From: Paragordius varius
Taxonomy: Eukaryota; Nematomorpha
DNA length: 64,000 bases
NCBI GenBank assembly: GCA_964247055.1
Contig: OZ176050.1
Location: 3,906,001 to 3,970,000, forward strand
Direction of reading: 5' to 3'
Part shown: piece by piece, positions 34,051 through 45,200 of the stretch
Position numbering within the stretch: the stretch's first letter is position 1
Layout of the letters: every line of letters begins with the position of its first letter
Made by a program: the position numbers and the translations under genes
The notes under the pieces: generated by a model
What the model was told of the DNA's origin: nothing
Seen by the model: the letters and a program-made list of their open reading frames with translations, nothing else
Databases searched by the model: none

Positions 34051-34740
34051 ATGTGTGATTAACACATGTGGCTTGGCGGGCTGCATTCGCAAGATATATG
34101 GGAACTAACAAATATTTTTTTAGATAGAAACATAAGACTGTAAAAATTAATATTTATTTTAACGGTTTTAGCTAGTTCATTGCCAAATATAGAAAGACTT
34201 ATTCGGAAAATTTGTTTATGAAAATTAATTTTACTTATATTTTGTTATTTTTAATGTTTAAAATTTCTCGCGTGCTGCAAATATGACTGATTGTAATTGA
34301 TTTTATATGTAAAAATTATAGTCGTTTTTTACCTAGTACCCCAAAAGTTGGTATTTTAACATGGATTTTTTTTATGGTCAAAAATTAAAAAATTAAACAA
34401 AAAAAGAAAAAAACACCATTATACAGACCATGTAAACTTTTATAAGTGCACCATAGAAACGATAATGGATTGAGTTCCATAAAAAATTATAGCCATTCAA
34501 TTTTTCAAAAAAACCTATGGGCTCCATGGTTTATTGGGCCGTAGTTTTAACCTAAGCCGATCGGTGGTGCGTTTGTTCTATACTTTATTAATATATATGT
34601 GATTAGATTTTAATTGTCAGTCATTTAGTTCAGGTGTAAATACCAGCGTCCTGTTCCATAAAATAATCGTTTTGAATGAATCCAAATTTAATTTTACTCA
34701 CTTTACTTAAAATAAAACTTTGTATAAATTTATTTATGTC
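34051..34740. mobile_element. hAT terminus remnant (CATGTGTGATTAACAC)
   Basis: Unit 2 counterpart of 11272-11983: a hAT-like end with a subterminal CTTGGCGGGCTGC block, separated from the right end of the 24644-34042 element by only the 8 bp CTCTAAAG. The right terminus was not found. The remainder is AT-rich. Confidence 0.35.
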
Positions 34741-34761
34741 GTATTGTTATCCTCCAACTGT

Positions 34762-34892
34762 TCAAACCAAATAAGATTCTCTTTCAGGCGGATGGTAAGG
34801 TTCTATGATACAGCAATCTTCTCGAGGACCTGAGTTCCCAGTAAGCTTTCCTCATTCTCAACAAGGCTCAAATGGTCTGGAAAGTTATGAAT
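34762..34892 (-). pseudogene. Disrupted copy of the small terminal exon
   Basis: Homologous to 12017-12147. The last about 28 codons (TGNSGPREDCC to SYLV) and the downstream AATAAA are preserved, but the upstream part has insertions and a stop in that frame. Confidence 0.5.
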
Positions 34893-35374
34893 CTAAAACA
34901 AAATCAATTTCAATAAGAATCAATCTTAATAGGATTTTATGATAGTTTACGTGTCTGTAATAACATAAATTAAAAGGTTAAAATGTATAACTTAATTAAT
35001 TTTCCTAAATTAAATGAAAATAAATTTGTCTATATAGCTCTAATCTGATGTAATAATGGCTCCAAAGTCAGAAATCAATACAATAATTTATTATAGAGAG
35101 AAATAATTTTGGTCAAACACAAGAAAAGGCGAATATATCAACCAACTTTAAGGTAGAGCCATCTGGCATTATCTAACTAAAAACTAACAATGTGTTAATA
35201 GTTTTATGAACCTAAATTATTTAAATTTATAGATTTGTAATAGTTATAATTCGTGATCTAAAAAGCATAAAATATTTTTACTACAAGAGCTCTTCCAATT
35301 ATCCCTTGTTCGTTTGGCAACATGCATATGACAGAACTTTATGATAATCGCTTCGCCATCTAAGTTCGCCAAAA

Positions 35375-35466
35375 ATTTGAATTGTTTAAGGGCGATTTTG
35401 AATTGTTCTAGGGTTAATTGTTTAAGAAGGAATATTAATTGTAGGGTCAATTTTAATTGCAAATGG
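35375..35466. mobile_element. Right part of a foldback element
   Basis: Ends in GCAAATGG followed by TATA (35467-35470), preceded by repeats of a GAATTGTTTAAGGG type unit of about 20 bp, as in the element at 60428-60726. The left end could not be placed. The flank from 35214 is AT-rich with no gene. Confidence 0.45.
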
Positions 35467-35700
35467 TATATTGCATGTGTTGAAAAAGGTTTGAACATAG
35501 CATTAGACCTTTAATGGGTAAACTATGATTAGAAAAAGTTAAAGCTTAAAATAAATTTAAGAAAAAACTAACCATATTTTATAATATTTACTGTATTTTT
35601 ATGATTAAAGTAATAAATTATTTTACAGACACTTATTAATTTCTTTACTCGTATTGCAACATTTTAAATTTATGACCCATGTTCGGGTAAGTATTACTTG

Positions 35701-35770
35701 CGTCCTTATGCTTAAATCCTTATGCTTACGTCCTTATGCTTACATCCTTATGCTTACGTCCTTATGCTTA
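35701..35770. repeat. 14-bp minisatellite, five copies
   Basis: CGTCCTTATGCTTA alternates with CATCCTTATGCTTA over exactly 70 bp. The surrounding 35471-36153 is otherwise AT-rich sequence without a recognised gene or element. Confidence 0.9.
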
Positions 35771-36161
35771 CATTTTTGAATAAAAATCATAAGTCTGCTC
35801 CTAGTAGACTTATTAAAATTTCAAAGTGGCATATCTTTAAAAATATTGTGATTTTTTGACTTCTGTAAATTGGAGGAGACAAAGTAAAGTATATTCACAA
35901 ATAATTTATAGGTTTGATTAATGTTGATTCAATCTTTTGGCATTAAAAGAAGTTTACACAACCCCTGTTAAAAAATAGAAAAATCCTAAAACATGCATGC
36001 AAAATCAAAAGTTTTTTAGAAGAAATAGGTATGCATTTTATCCAACTATATTTTTTAGATATTTTTGAGTTATCAAAATTGAAATATTTGCATACTTTGT
36101 GAAATAAAAAAAACTACCCAGTTTTTGAATTCTACTAATTGGAGAGAAAATCATGTATATA

Positions 36162-39100
36162 TAAGGTGACCAGATTTTTTGAAGGAAAAAGCGGGACAAA
36201 TCTGAGAAAGGGGGGGGGTCATTGGGGGGTACAACCAAAAATTTTTATACAAAAAATTTATTGTAGTTTTTATTTATTTTTAACACAAATACATTATAAA
36301 TATAAAAAAATTTGTACCTCACAGGTTGTTTGTACCTTATTCAATAAATTTACATGTGCACGAACAAAAGGTGAAGTGATTGTAATATTCTAGAAAAAAA
36401 TAATAAAGACGAAAGCATCACAAAGTGCGCTGGGTGATGCAAGAAGCGGCACAAAAAATATTTTTAACAATTTAGCGAATAATCTCAATCAAAACATTAT
36501 TGGCAGATACACAACGCTATTTAAACAGCTACTGATTTGTTACCCCTGGATGTGGAAAAATTTTAAAATGCTTGGATATTGTAGAACTGTTGGTTAGCTC
36601 TTTTGCCAGCGATTGAAATATTTATAATGTGATCTCCTAGAATCCTATTTTTTATCACAGGACCTAGGTCAAAATTCCAAGTCAAAAAAGGTTAGAAAAT
36701 AATTTTATACCATTATCTAATCGCATTATTATAAAGCATCCAGAAAAACAAGGCTCAATGAATAGCCAGATATAAAAATGTTTTATACAAACAGAAACGA
36801 TTATTTGGAAGACGGTGCACAATAACACTTTTTTATGAAGTCTCATTATTAAATAAATATATTGAATGAAAACTTATATTTTGGACAACAGAAAAAAATA
36901 CGTAGGATAGAAATGGTTAAAATAATCTTTTTTAAACAAATTATTTTCCATACAATAAATTGTAGAATTTGCATTATCTTTAACTGAACCACTGCTATTG
37001 AACGCGTTTTTTCACAGTAAATTGAGTAAGGACACGGAATCAAATTTAAATGTTGAATAAAAGCCATTTTATGTGTTCAAATATAATTTGACAAATTATG
37101 AAGACTTATACAAAATTTTAAGTAATTTTGTTTATTTTTAACACAAAAACTTTAAAGAAAATATTTTATTCTTTGGTATATTTTTTGTTTGAGTGAATCG
37201 TTTTAGCAGATTGTCATCATTTTTTAAAATATTGTAGAAATCTTCACAAGAATTTGTCAAATCATATTTGACAGATAAAACGGCCTTTAAAGTTTCAACC
37301 TTTAAATTTGATTTTTCCGATGTCCACACCTGATTTACTGTGGAAAAAACGCGCTCAGTAGCAGCGTTGGTTCCAGGTAAAGATATTGCGAATTCCACAA
37401 TTTTTAAAATATTATTGTATGTAATATAGTTGGTTTCTAAATGATGAAATATTTCCAACCATTTCTTTTCTACTGTATATTTTTCTTTTGTCCATAATTT
37501 AAGTTTTTCATTATTAATATATCTTTTAACTAATGATACTTCAGAAAAAAGATCATTTTCTGAAAGATTACTTTTTGAGAATTTTTGGGAGCAGATATAA
37601 TCAAATGATTTTTGAACATCGCACCAATTAAATTCTGATTTTAATGTTATCCAATGAAAATGATCAATTTCATTGAATTGCGTCGTCCAGTCTTCCAAAT
37701 AATCTTTACAGTTTGTATAAAACATTTTTATATGGTACAGGATATGTTGACGATTTATTAAGCCTTGTTTTTCTAAATTATTTATTATAATGCGGATGCT
37801 TAATGGTATAAAATTATTTTCTAACCGTTCTTGACATTGGAATTTTAGGTTATTAACTTCATTGGCTACTTCGATTGCCCAAATTTTGTCACCTTCTATA
37901 AATTTAATAACATTTGAAAGAGAGAAGCTTGATTATGTAAGAATTCTAACCATATTTTTTAAGTTGTAGGACATTTGTCCTGTGATAAAAAAATGATTTT
38001 AAAGGATCATACATATTTAAAATTCTTTCGATAGCTGGCATAAAAGCTAACCAACGAGTTTTACAATATCCAAGCATTTTTTGATATTGAACTTCTGCAT
38101 TTTCACAGAATACCTTAAGCGTTTCAACGCGTACCGTGTATATATAAAAAAGATATATATTTTAATAACTAAATTTTCCACATCTAGGGGTAACAAATCA
38201 TCAGCTGTTTGAATAGCGTTGTGTATTATATGCGCTGCACACCCAACGCCAATAATGTTTAGATTAAGATTATCTGTTAATTTATGAAAAATATTTTTTG
38301 TTCCCCTCCTTGGTTTTCCACCAAAGTTCGTATTGGTGTTGTCAGCGCAATATGCGACAATTTTGTCTTTTAAATTATTTTTTTCAAGGATATGCATTAT
38401 TGAAGTAAATATTATTTCGGAATTTTTACCGGGTAGGGAAATTAAATCTAAAATTTTAATTTTTACTCCAGTTTCTGAATCAAAATATCTTATCAAATTG
38501 GGAAATAATTTTGTTTCATGGGGATTTGATGCATCGTATAGGGATAAGAAATTAATTTTTAGCAAATCTTTTTGTATTTCAGAAAATGCATGTGGCGAAA
38601 GGACATTTTACACAATGGCTTCTGCCTTTGTACGGGCACATGTAAATTTTTTATAGAATAACGTGCGAATAACCTGTGAGGTACAGACCATAGATCTAAA
38701 GGAGTGATTGTGAATAACGCCGTGAAAAGATAACACGCCCTCAGCTAGTGCCAAATTCTTTTCTTCCTCTCCAAAAGCGGTTTTTCGAAAAAAATCGCTT
38801 ATTTTGTAAGATTATGCCGCCATCTAAACATTTTTTATGTTTCTGTGTTTCCATATTTGTAATATCATGCTTGCCGCCATGTGCTAGGGTGAATTCCCCC
38901 TCGCATATAAGACATTTAACAGATGATTCATTCTTCGTTTTTTTAATAAAGGGAAAATCTTTCATTAATTCATCGTTGAATTTACAACCTCTTATTGTGC
39001 TCATATGTATAAACTACTATTAGTATAATAAGTATTATATTACCTTAATTTTCTGAAATAAACGTGTAAGGTACCGATTTGTGGTATCAATTTGTCTTTT

Positions 39101-39521
39101 ATGCTACCGATTTGTGGTATCAATTTGTCTTTTAAGCTGCCGATTTGTGGTATTAAATTGGCTTTTTAATAATGTTGGCAAGTAATAAAACTAAAATATT
39201 AGTATAATAAATATTATATTACCTTAATTTTCTGGAATTAAGGTGTAAGGTACCGATTTGTGGTATCAATTTGTCTTTTAATCTAGAGATTTGTAGTATT
39301 AACTTGGCTTTTGATAAATAATGACAGTAGTAGTAGGAAGGAAAGTGTATAATCATATTAAATTCGAAAAAAATAAATATTTTTAATTTAAAAATAGGGT
39401 TAAAAAAATTTATTTGTATTAAAAAATATTATTTTTATATAATCTTGAAAAAGCGGGACATTTTAAAAACGTAGCGGGACCCTGGACAAAGTGTGAAAAA
39501 GCGGGACGTCTGGTCACCTTA
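36162..39521 (-). mobile_element. hAT transposon, TAAGGTGACC family, copy 2
   Basis: Same ends as copy 1 but flanked by a different 8-bp duplication TGTATATA (36154-36161, 39522-39529), so it is an independent insertion. It contains the same tail-to-tail inverted transposase arrangement (plus part about 36385-37135, minus part 37138-39004). Confidence 0.92.
37138..39004 (-). pseudogene. hAT transposase of TAAGGTGACC copy 2, decayed
   Basis: The least damaged of the three. The N-terminal frame (38741-39004) has a BED-like finger (CLICEGEFTLAHGGKHDITN, then HKKC). The middle frame (38047-38565) has CADNTNTNFGG and CAAHIIHNAIQTADD. The C-terminal frame (37138-37725) has SLPGTNAATERVFSTVNQVW and SNLKVETLKAVLSVKY, typical of hAT dimerisation domains. 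The frames are separated by stops or shifts near 38700 and in 37730-38040, so no full transposase is encoded. Confidence 0.85.
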
Positions 39522-39859
39522 TGTATATATAACAAATTATTTATAGTTTTTAGAAATTGGAATAACCTGATACACATCTAAGTGAACTTAGCTTCTTTAA
39601 AAAATATATTTGGAACACACATTCAAATTTTTTTATAAGGTATGCAATTGTTTTAACTAATATTTTAGATTTATTTGCTGTCAAAGCAATGCGATGGTCT
39701 GTATATAAGCGTAATATTTATGATGCATTCCTTAAATGTCCGCCAATTTTCACCCTTCATTTTGAAAACGCCATTTTTTATTACATCCTGATTTACATCG
39801 AAACATGCAAAACGAGAGAGCCCGTGATTTGTTAATAAACGTTTTAGAAAAGTAAAAAG

Positions 39860-40201
39860 AATTTATATTTCATAGATACCCTATACTGTATTCAAAAAGA
39901 AAACAATTCAATCCGAGTTAAAGAAGATTGGGAGAAGCTTTATTTAGAAGTGAAAAGGGAATTGGATTATGACATAATATTAAACCAAATTATAAAAATG
40001 TTTAATAATATCAAGTACACTTTAAAGAAGAAATTAAGAAAATTCAATGAAACAGACATAAATTCCCCTAAGTTTTTTGCATATGAAAATAAATTAATCT
40101 CGCTGCTAAGAGAGATTCCAAGAACCAAAGAGGCTGTCAATACAATTCCTTCAAATTTTCTAATCGGGTCCCCTACAAATAATGAGTTTTTAAGCTTTTA
40201 A
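39860..40201 (+). pseudogene. MADF/Myb-SANT-like DNA-binding ORF of a PIF/Harbinger element
   Basis: An open frame runs from about 39860 through FIDTLYCIQKENNSIRVK, EDWEKLYLEVKRELDYD and KYTLKKKLRKFNETD to NEFLSF and a stop at 40201. The spacing of Trp and Lys-rich helices resembles MADF or Myb/SANT-like domains, the usual second gene of PIF/Harbinger transposons. A HARBI1-like fragment lies just downstream on the same strand, supporting this. The N-terminus is not defined. The unit 3 copy (to 57043) has one codon fewer (LLREIP to LREIP). Confidence 0.45.
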
Positions 40202-40349
40202 TTTTAAGTGATACCACAATTAATCTACCAATTAATCGCTCGCAAATACTACAAATAATTTTCAGTAATCTTTATTTAATTAATGCGTAGATTACTAACA
40301 AAAAGGATAATAGCCAGGCGCTCAGAGGCCGAATGATTATAAATCTTTA

Positions 40350-40595
40350 TTAAGGTTCACTCCTGAAACGGTTGATTTTATAACAAACGAGATATTTCCA
40401 CTACATCTTAGACCCACACAACGAAAAGGTTTTTGATGTACAAACGGTATGTTGAAATATTTTTAAGATATTAGCAGATTCGGGATTTCAACATGGAGTC
40501 AGCAATAATTTTGGGATATCCCGAAGCTATGCGACACGAATAATATCCTATGTCAGCCACTATTGTAGCAGACTACGCCAAAAATGGATTTAAAA
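40350..40595 (+). pseudogene. PIF/Harbinger transposase N-terminal fragment
   Basis: Plus-strand frames give FTPETVDFITNEIFPLHLRP, then after a frame change GFQHGVSNNFGISRSYATRI and SYVSHYCSRLRQKW. The second resembles the helix-turn-helix of HARBI1-like transposases (GSFQ..VG..FGVSQSTVSRIV). The DDE catalytic part is absent. The unit 3 copy is at about 57195-57418. Confidence 0.55.
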
Positions 40596-42167
40596 TTAAA
40601 CGCATTTTAATATTTTCTAAGTTAGTCATTATGTCATTAAGTTTGTCTTATTTTATATATGTATTTTTTTGCTAAAAACAAACAACACATAGCATCTCAC
40701 AAATTTGGAATTTCCATTTTTTGATACATTTCCATACGTTTTGTATCAATTTTTATATAGATTATAATTAATAAATTTAATATATTAATTTTTAAAATAA
40801 AATAATTACAAATTATTAAATTATTGTTTATCGAAATAATATAGGTTTAAACGTCTTGGAGTGCAGTGCTAAAAACATAATTATGTTGGTAAAATTTTTT
40901 AAAAAAAGGGAAACTTATATTTGATATTGGACAAAATATTAGTTGTTATCAATTTTTAAGTTAGGTAATACAGCAAAAATTAATATTATTGGATATATTG
41001 ATGTTTTAAAGGGTGCTTTGATGAAAATTTAGTGCAAATGAATTATCGAGTAATTTTTTTACCCCCTGGGTAGTTTTTATTTTAAATTTAATAATAGCAA
41101 AAATATTGGACAAAAAATACTTCAATGGTTTTTTAAGCTATTTACAACTAAAATATCTTTCATCTCGAACTTTTAGCCATTATATTTTCTTTAACTTTTT
41201 GTAGATTATGGATTATCAGCTGTTTTAAAAGAATATGATTAATTTATGTTTTTAATTTATATTAGTTACAAAATTGAATATTGATAAAAATATTGAAAAG
41301 AATATCGCGATTTCAAGGTATAAGGTTTCATCTTTATATTTTAGCAACAATGAAATTAAATTTAAATTTTTTTGACTTCGGGACTACAAAACCCTTAACT
41401 AAATATATAAGTTATAAATCAAATAACTTAGATTTGTTATTTTTTAAATATTATTTTTTCATTTTGATTTCAAAGCCTTTTATTCAATCTATTTAATTTT
41501 TATTCTTATTTAGCAGGCAAGCTGTTTTTGATCGTTGAGTTTCATAATTTTTTACTACTCTAAAAATCATTTATAAATTAAAATGATCTGGCAAAAAAAT
41601 TAATAAATTATCCAAAACAGCATTATGTAGCATCACAATATCCAAAATACAATTAAAGATACTCTCAAAAGATAACAATAGAGGTGAAAATTAATGAATA
41701 TATCTTTTTAATACCGTTTGACCAAGGGCAAATATACAATAATAAAATTATAATAATTTCAGTTTCGTAAAAACAGAAATACATATAGTGGAGTTTAGTG
41801 GGAAAATACCAATTATTATCGCAACAAAATATTTTCCCAATTTTTAACCTTAACGATTTTAAACAGATTGAATAAAATTATATACTACTCTATTTGACAT
41901 AGTAACTTTAAAAAATTATAATTATAATTAGAATTGATGATAAACACATTTTGCTGATTCATTATTCAATGAATATATTTATATACAAAAAATATAAAAA
42001 GAAAATAAAACGCATTTCGTATAAAAAGTTATTACGTAATATATCCACGAAAGTTGAGACAATAGACATCAAGCAAATTCTTGGAACATTTCAGTTTTAG
42101 GGCATATTATATGTGAAATTTTTAATATTAAGTGTGTAAATAAATTATCATATAATCTTTGTGATAA
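40596..42167. other. End of unit 2 and 5' flank of LRR copy C
   Basis: From 40596 to about 41125 there is AT-rich sequence with no match elsewhere in the window. From about 41130 it is unit 3 and matches 18385 onward. No gene was seen; the short frame at 41281-41496 is also not kept open in unit 2. A TATA-like box is at 42168-42174. Confidence 0.5.
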
Positions 42168-42224
42168 TATAAACAAATAAATTATTATTTTATCAATCAT
42201 TTTATCATTTTTTCTTTGTATAAT

Positions 42225-45200
42225 ATGTTATATCAAAATAATTATACAGCTATACTATTAATAATCTCAATTATAATTGTCAATTTATTCGCTGTTTATG
42301 AATCATCAAAAAAATCGGCAGGATGCCCAACTTTACCCAGGAATGTCGATTGTACTTGTAGGGTAGAATCAACGAACGTTTACCTCGTTTATTGCCAAAG
42401 CGTATTTCACATGGAACACATTCACACGGTAATCAAGGCTTTTGATACACCTAAACACAGAGATATACCCATTAAGTTTTGGATTTTAAATTCCAAGTTT
42501 GATAGCATTAACGCCATCAAATTACCTGACACCAATGTTAAAATTGTGGGCTTGGAATTTTTGTACACATCCATTCGACAAATGTCTGAGAGTGCGTTTG
42601 ATTCTATAAGTGCTGATCTCCAAGAATTAGTTGTTATGGATGATACTGCGACCTCAGTTATGCACACGGATAGCATAAAATTGATTTTAAAAGCCATGAC
42701 TCAACTCAAAAAACTTAAAAAAATTATCTTATACTTTCCAGATTTACTCCATTTTGATATCGGATATTTGAATAATTTCAGTGAATTGGAGGATTTGCAG
42801 CTTGAAATACCTCATGTAATGTATGTACATGGAGATCATCTCAATTTACCGAAATTAAAAAGGTTTAAACTTCAAAGTAAAGTATCCTATATTCCACCCG
42901 AAATCAGCAATCTTACTAGCATACAAATATTATCCATATATTCAAATCACCTAAACGATATCAATGACGAAGCATTTAGATTTTTGATAAATGTTAAGAA
43001 ATTAGTCCTATCTTCTGGTCTTGAGAAAGTCGCTATGAATTTTACATCAAATTTTAAGGATTTACAAAATTTAGACTTAGACAATAATCATTTAACTACT
43101 CTTCCATCGTTTTGCAAAACAGCGGTAACAAGGAATAGGTATGATGTAAATATTAAAATATTGCCCTTTTATTTAATTTAAAGCAGTGGTACTCACCAAA
43201 AAAATTTGACGGGCCAAATAAAATAAATTTTTTTTCTCGAGGGCCATGAACCTTCTAATGGCAAATATTCCATAGCTCTTTGACACATATGCACTTTATA
43301 CTCTAAATCAGCACGATTTTTTTGCGTATTGCATGATCCAACTAAAAATCGTTTTGCACCATTTAGTTTAAAAAATTAAAATATTTTGATATTAACTAAT
43401 AACAAGCCAATTTTAATACGTTTGTCCATATTCATCGGTTAAGAGATTTCTGTATGTATTCTTAACATACTTCATTTAGGAATATGTGGTCTTACACGTG
43501 TAAGTTGAGGGAAAAACAGTTAGAATAACTTAAGCACAATTTTTTTATTTTCATATTTATTTGGCACATCTTACCAAAACTCTACATATCTTTCTACTCT
43601 ACGATTCTCCTTGAATATAGCCTCCAAGTTGGAATCATTTTTGAACTACGAATTCTTTAATCATATGCCCCTGATCAAAACCGAAATGGGTAAATCGCTT
43701 AATATTGGATACTCATGCCATGGATTTTAAATGAGTTTAAATTATTTCTTAATTCAAATCTGAATTTCATATCAATAAAAATGTTAAATGATTGTCTATT
43801 CTTAAATTAATCAAATTTTATATTTTCTTCATGAATCGTTTTAAGTGTTGGAAAATATGGGAGTGTTTATTTATAAAATCTGGATTATATTTGATTAGCA
43901 AATTGGGTTATTATTTTTCTCCCTTGAAGACCTGTATTAAAACTAAGATAAATAATGTCGCAAAGGTAGGCTAATAAAACCCACCATTTTATTAATTTCC
44001 TTGTCAATTTTTCTGTTATCTTTATGATAATAGAATTTCATAACTTTAAACAAAAAATCACAGCGGTGTACAAAAGAACATCATCAAACTCTCTGTGGAT
44101 ATCTTTCAGAAGGTTTGTGAGTATACGCGGTTTAAATTCTCTGCCACGGATGTGGTTAACCATATCTACAACCGTTTTAATTACTGATTTGAGTGATTCA
44201 TCTTTTACACGCGAAACCATGTTTTACTGCTGAATAAGGCAGTGAAAGGATTAAATATTTTGCAAATTATATTTGTTTTTCAAAAGAGGAATAAATCCTT
44301 TGTTTATTCCAATCATAAAGGGACAGATATGTGTGCAGATCACCAATTTCATAATATTATCGAAAAAAGTGCTAATTAATTCGAGAAAACTTCCTTTCGT
44401 GGTATTATTCATTGGTAAAAATTTTAAATATTCCTCGTTGATCATGTTGTCGTTACAAAATCTCACAAAGAGCGCACATTGAGGTGTTGTAATATCAGTC
44501 CTAAAATCAATAGCAATACTAAAATATTTGCAGTTTTTCAGAGCCAATAATGTTTTGTTAAAAATATATTTAGACATATCTTGAATGCGCCGAGCACATG
44601 TTGAATCAGAAAGTTGAAGTTTTTTTAATTTGCCCTATGATTTGATCTTTATGGAATTTATCAAAAAAAGTGCAACAATTTATTAGACATTATTAGTTGG
44701 GAATCAGTAAACAGTTTCATATTTTTTCCTTAAATATAGCAAATTTCATACGAAGCTAATGTTAAAGCTTTTTCCTGGGAAAAAGCTATGGACATTTTAG
44801 ATTTAGCCTATAATTCCTTAATCGTTTATATTTTTCGTTTTCTTCATGATTTTCGGGTAATTTACGAAAATGGATTGTAAAATGTGTATCAATATTGTAT
44901 TTTTATATAATTATGTTATCCTACATATATGGCAGTCAACAACATTTTTATTTTGAACGACAAAGAATTATTTCCCATTGTTTTTTTAGAAGCGATTTTC
45001 ATCGGATAATTTATGTTTTTTAGCAGTAGATGTCATCCTTTGAATTTATGTTTAAATATTATGGAGATTTTTTCAAAAAATTAGGATTATAATTTGAATT
45101 ATGATATAAAAAACAGCTCAAAATTTAATGATGTTTTTTTGAAAAATATTTTATGGGAATAAGTTATTAAAAATGATGCAGGATAGCAATGAAATATGGA

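Larger units (their letters stand above)
18385..41130 (+). repeat. Segmental duplication unit 2
   Basis: Contains LRR copy B, its 3' flank, nested hATs, a disrupted terminal-exon copy, two TAAGGTGACC hAT copies and a PIF/Harbinger fragment. It aligns head-to-tail with unit 3 (41130-57450). Most of 30-36 kb is missing from unit 3. Confidence 0.8.
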
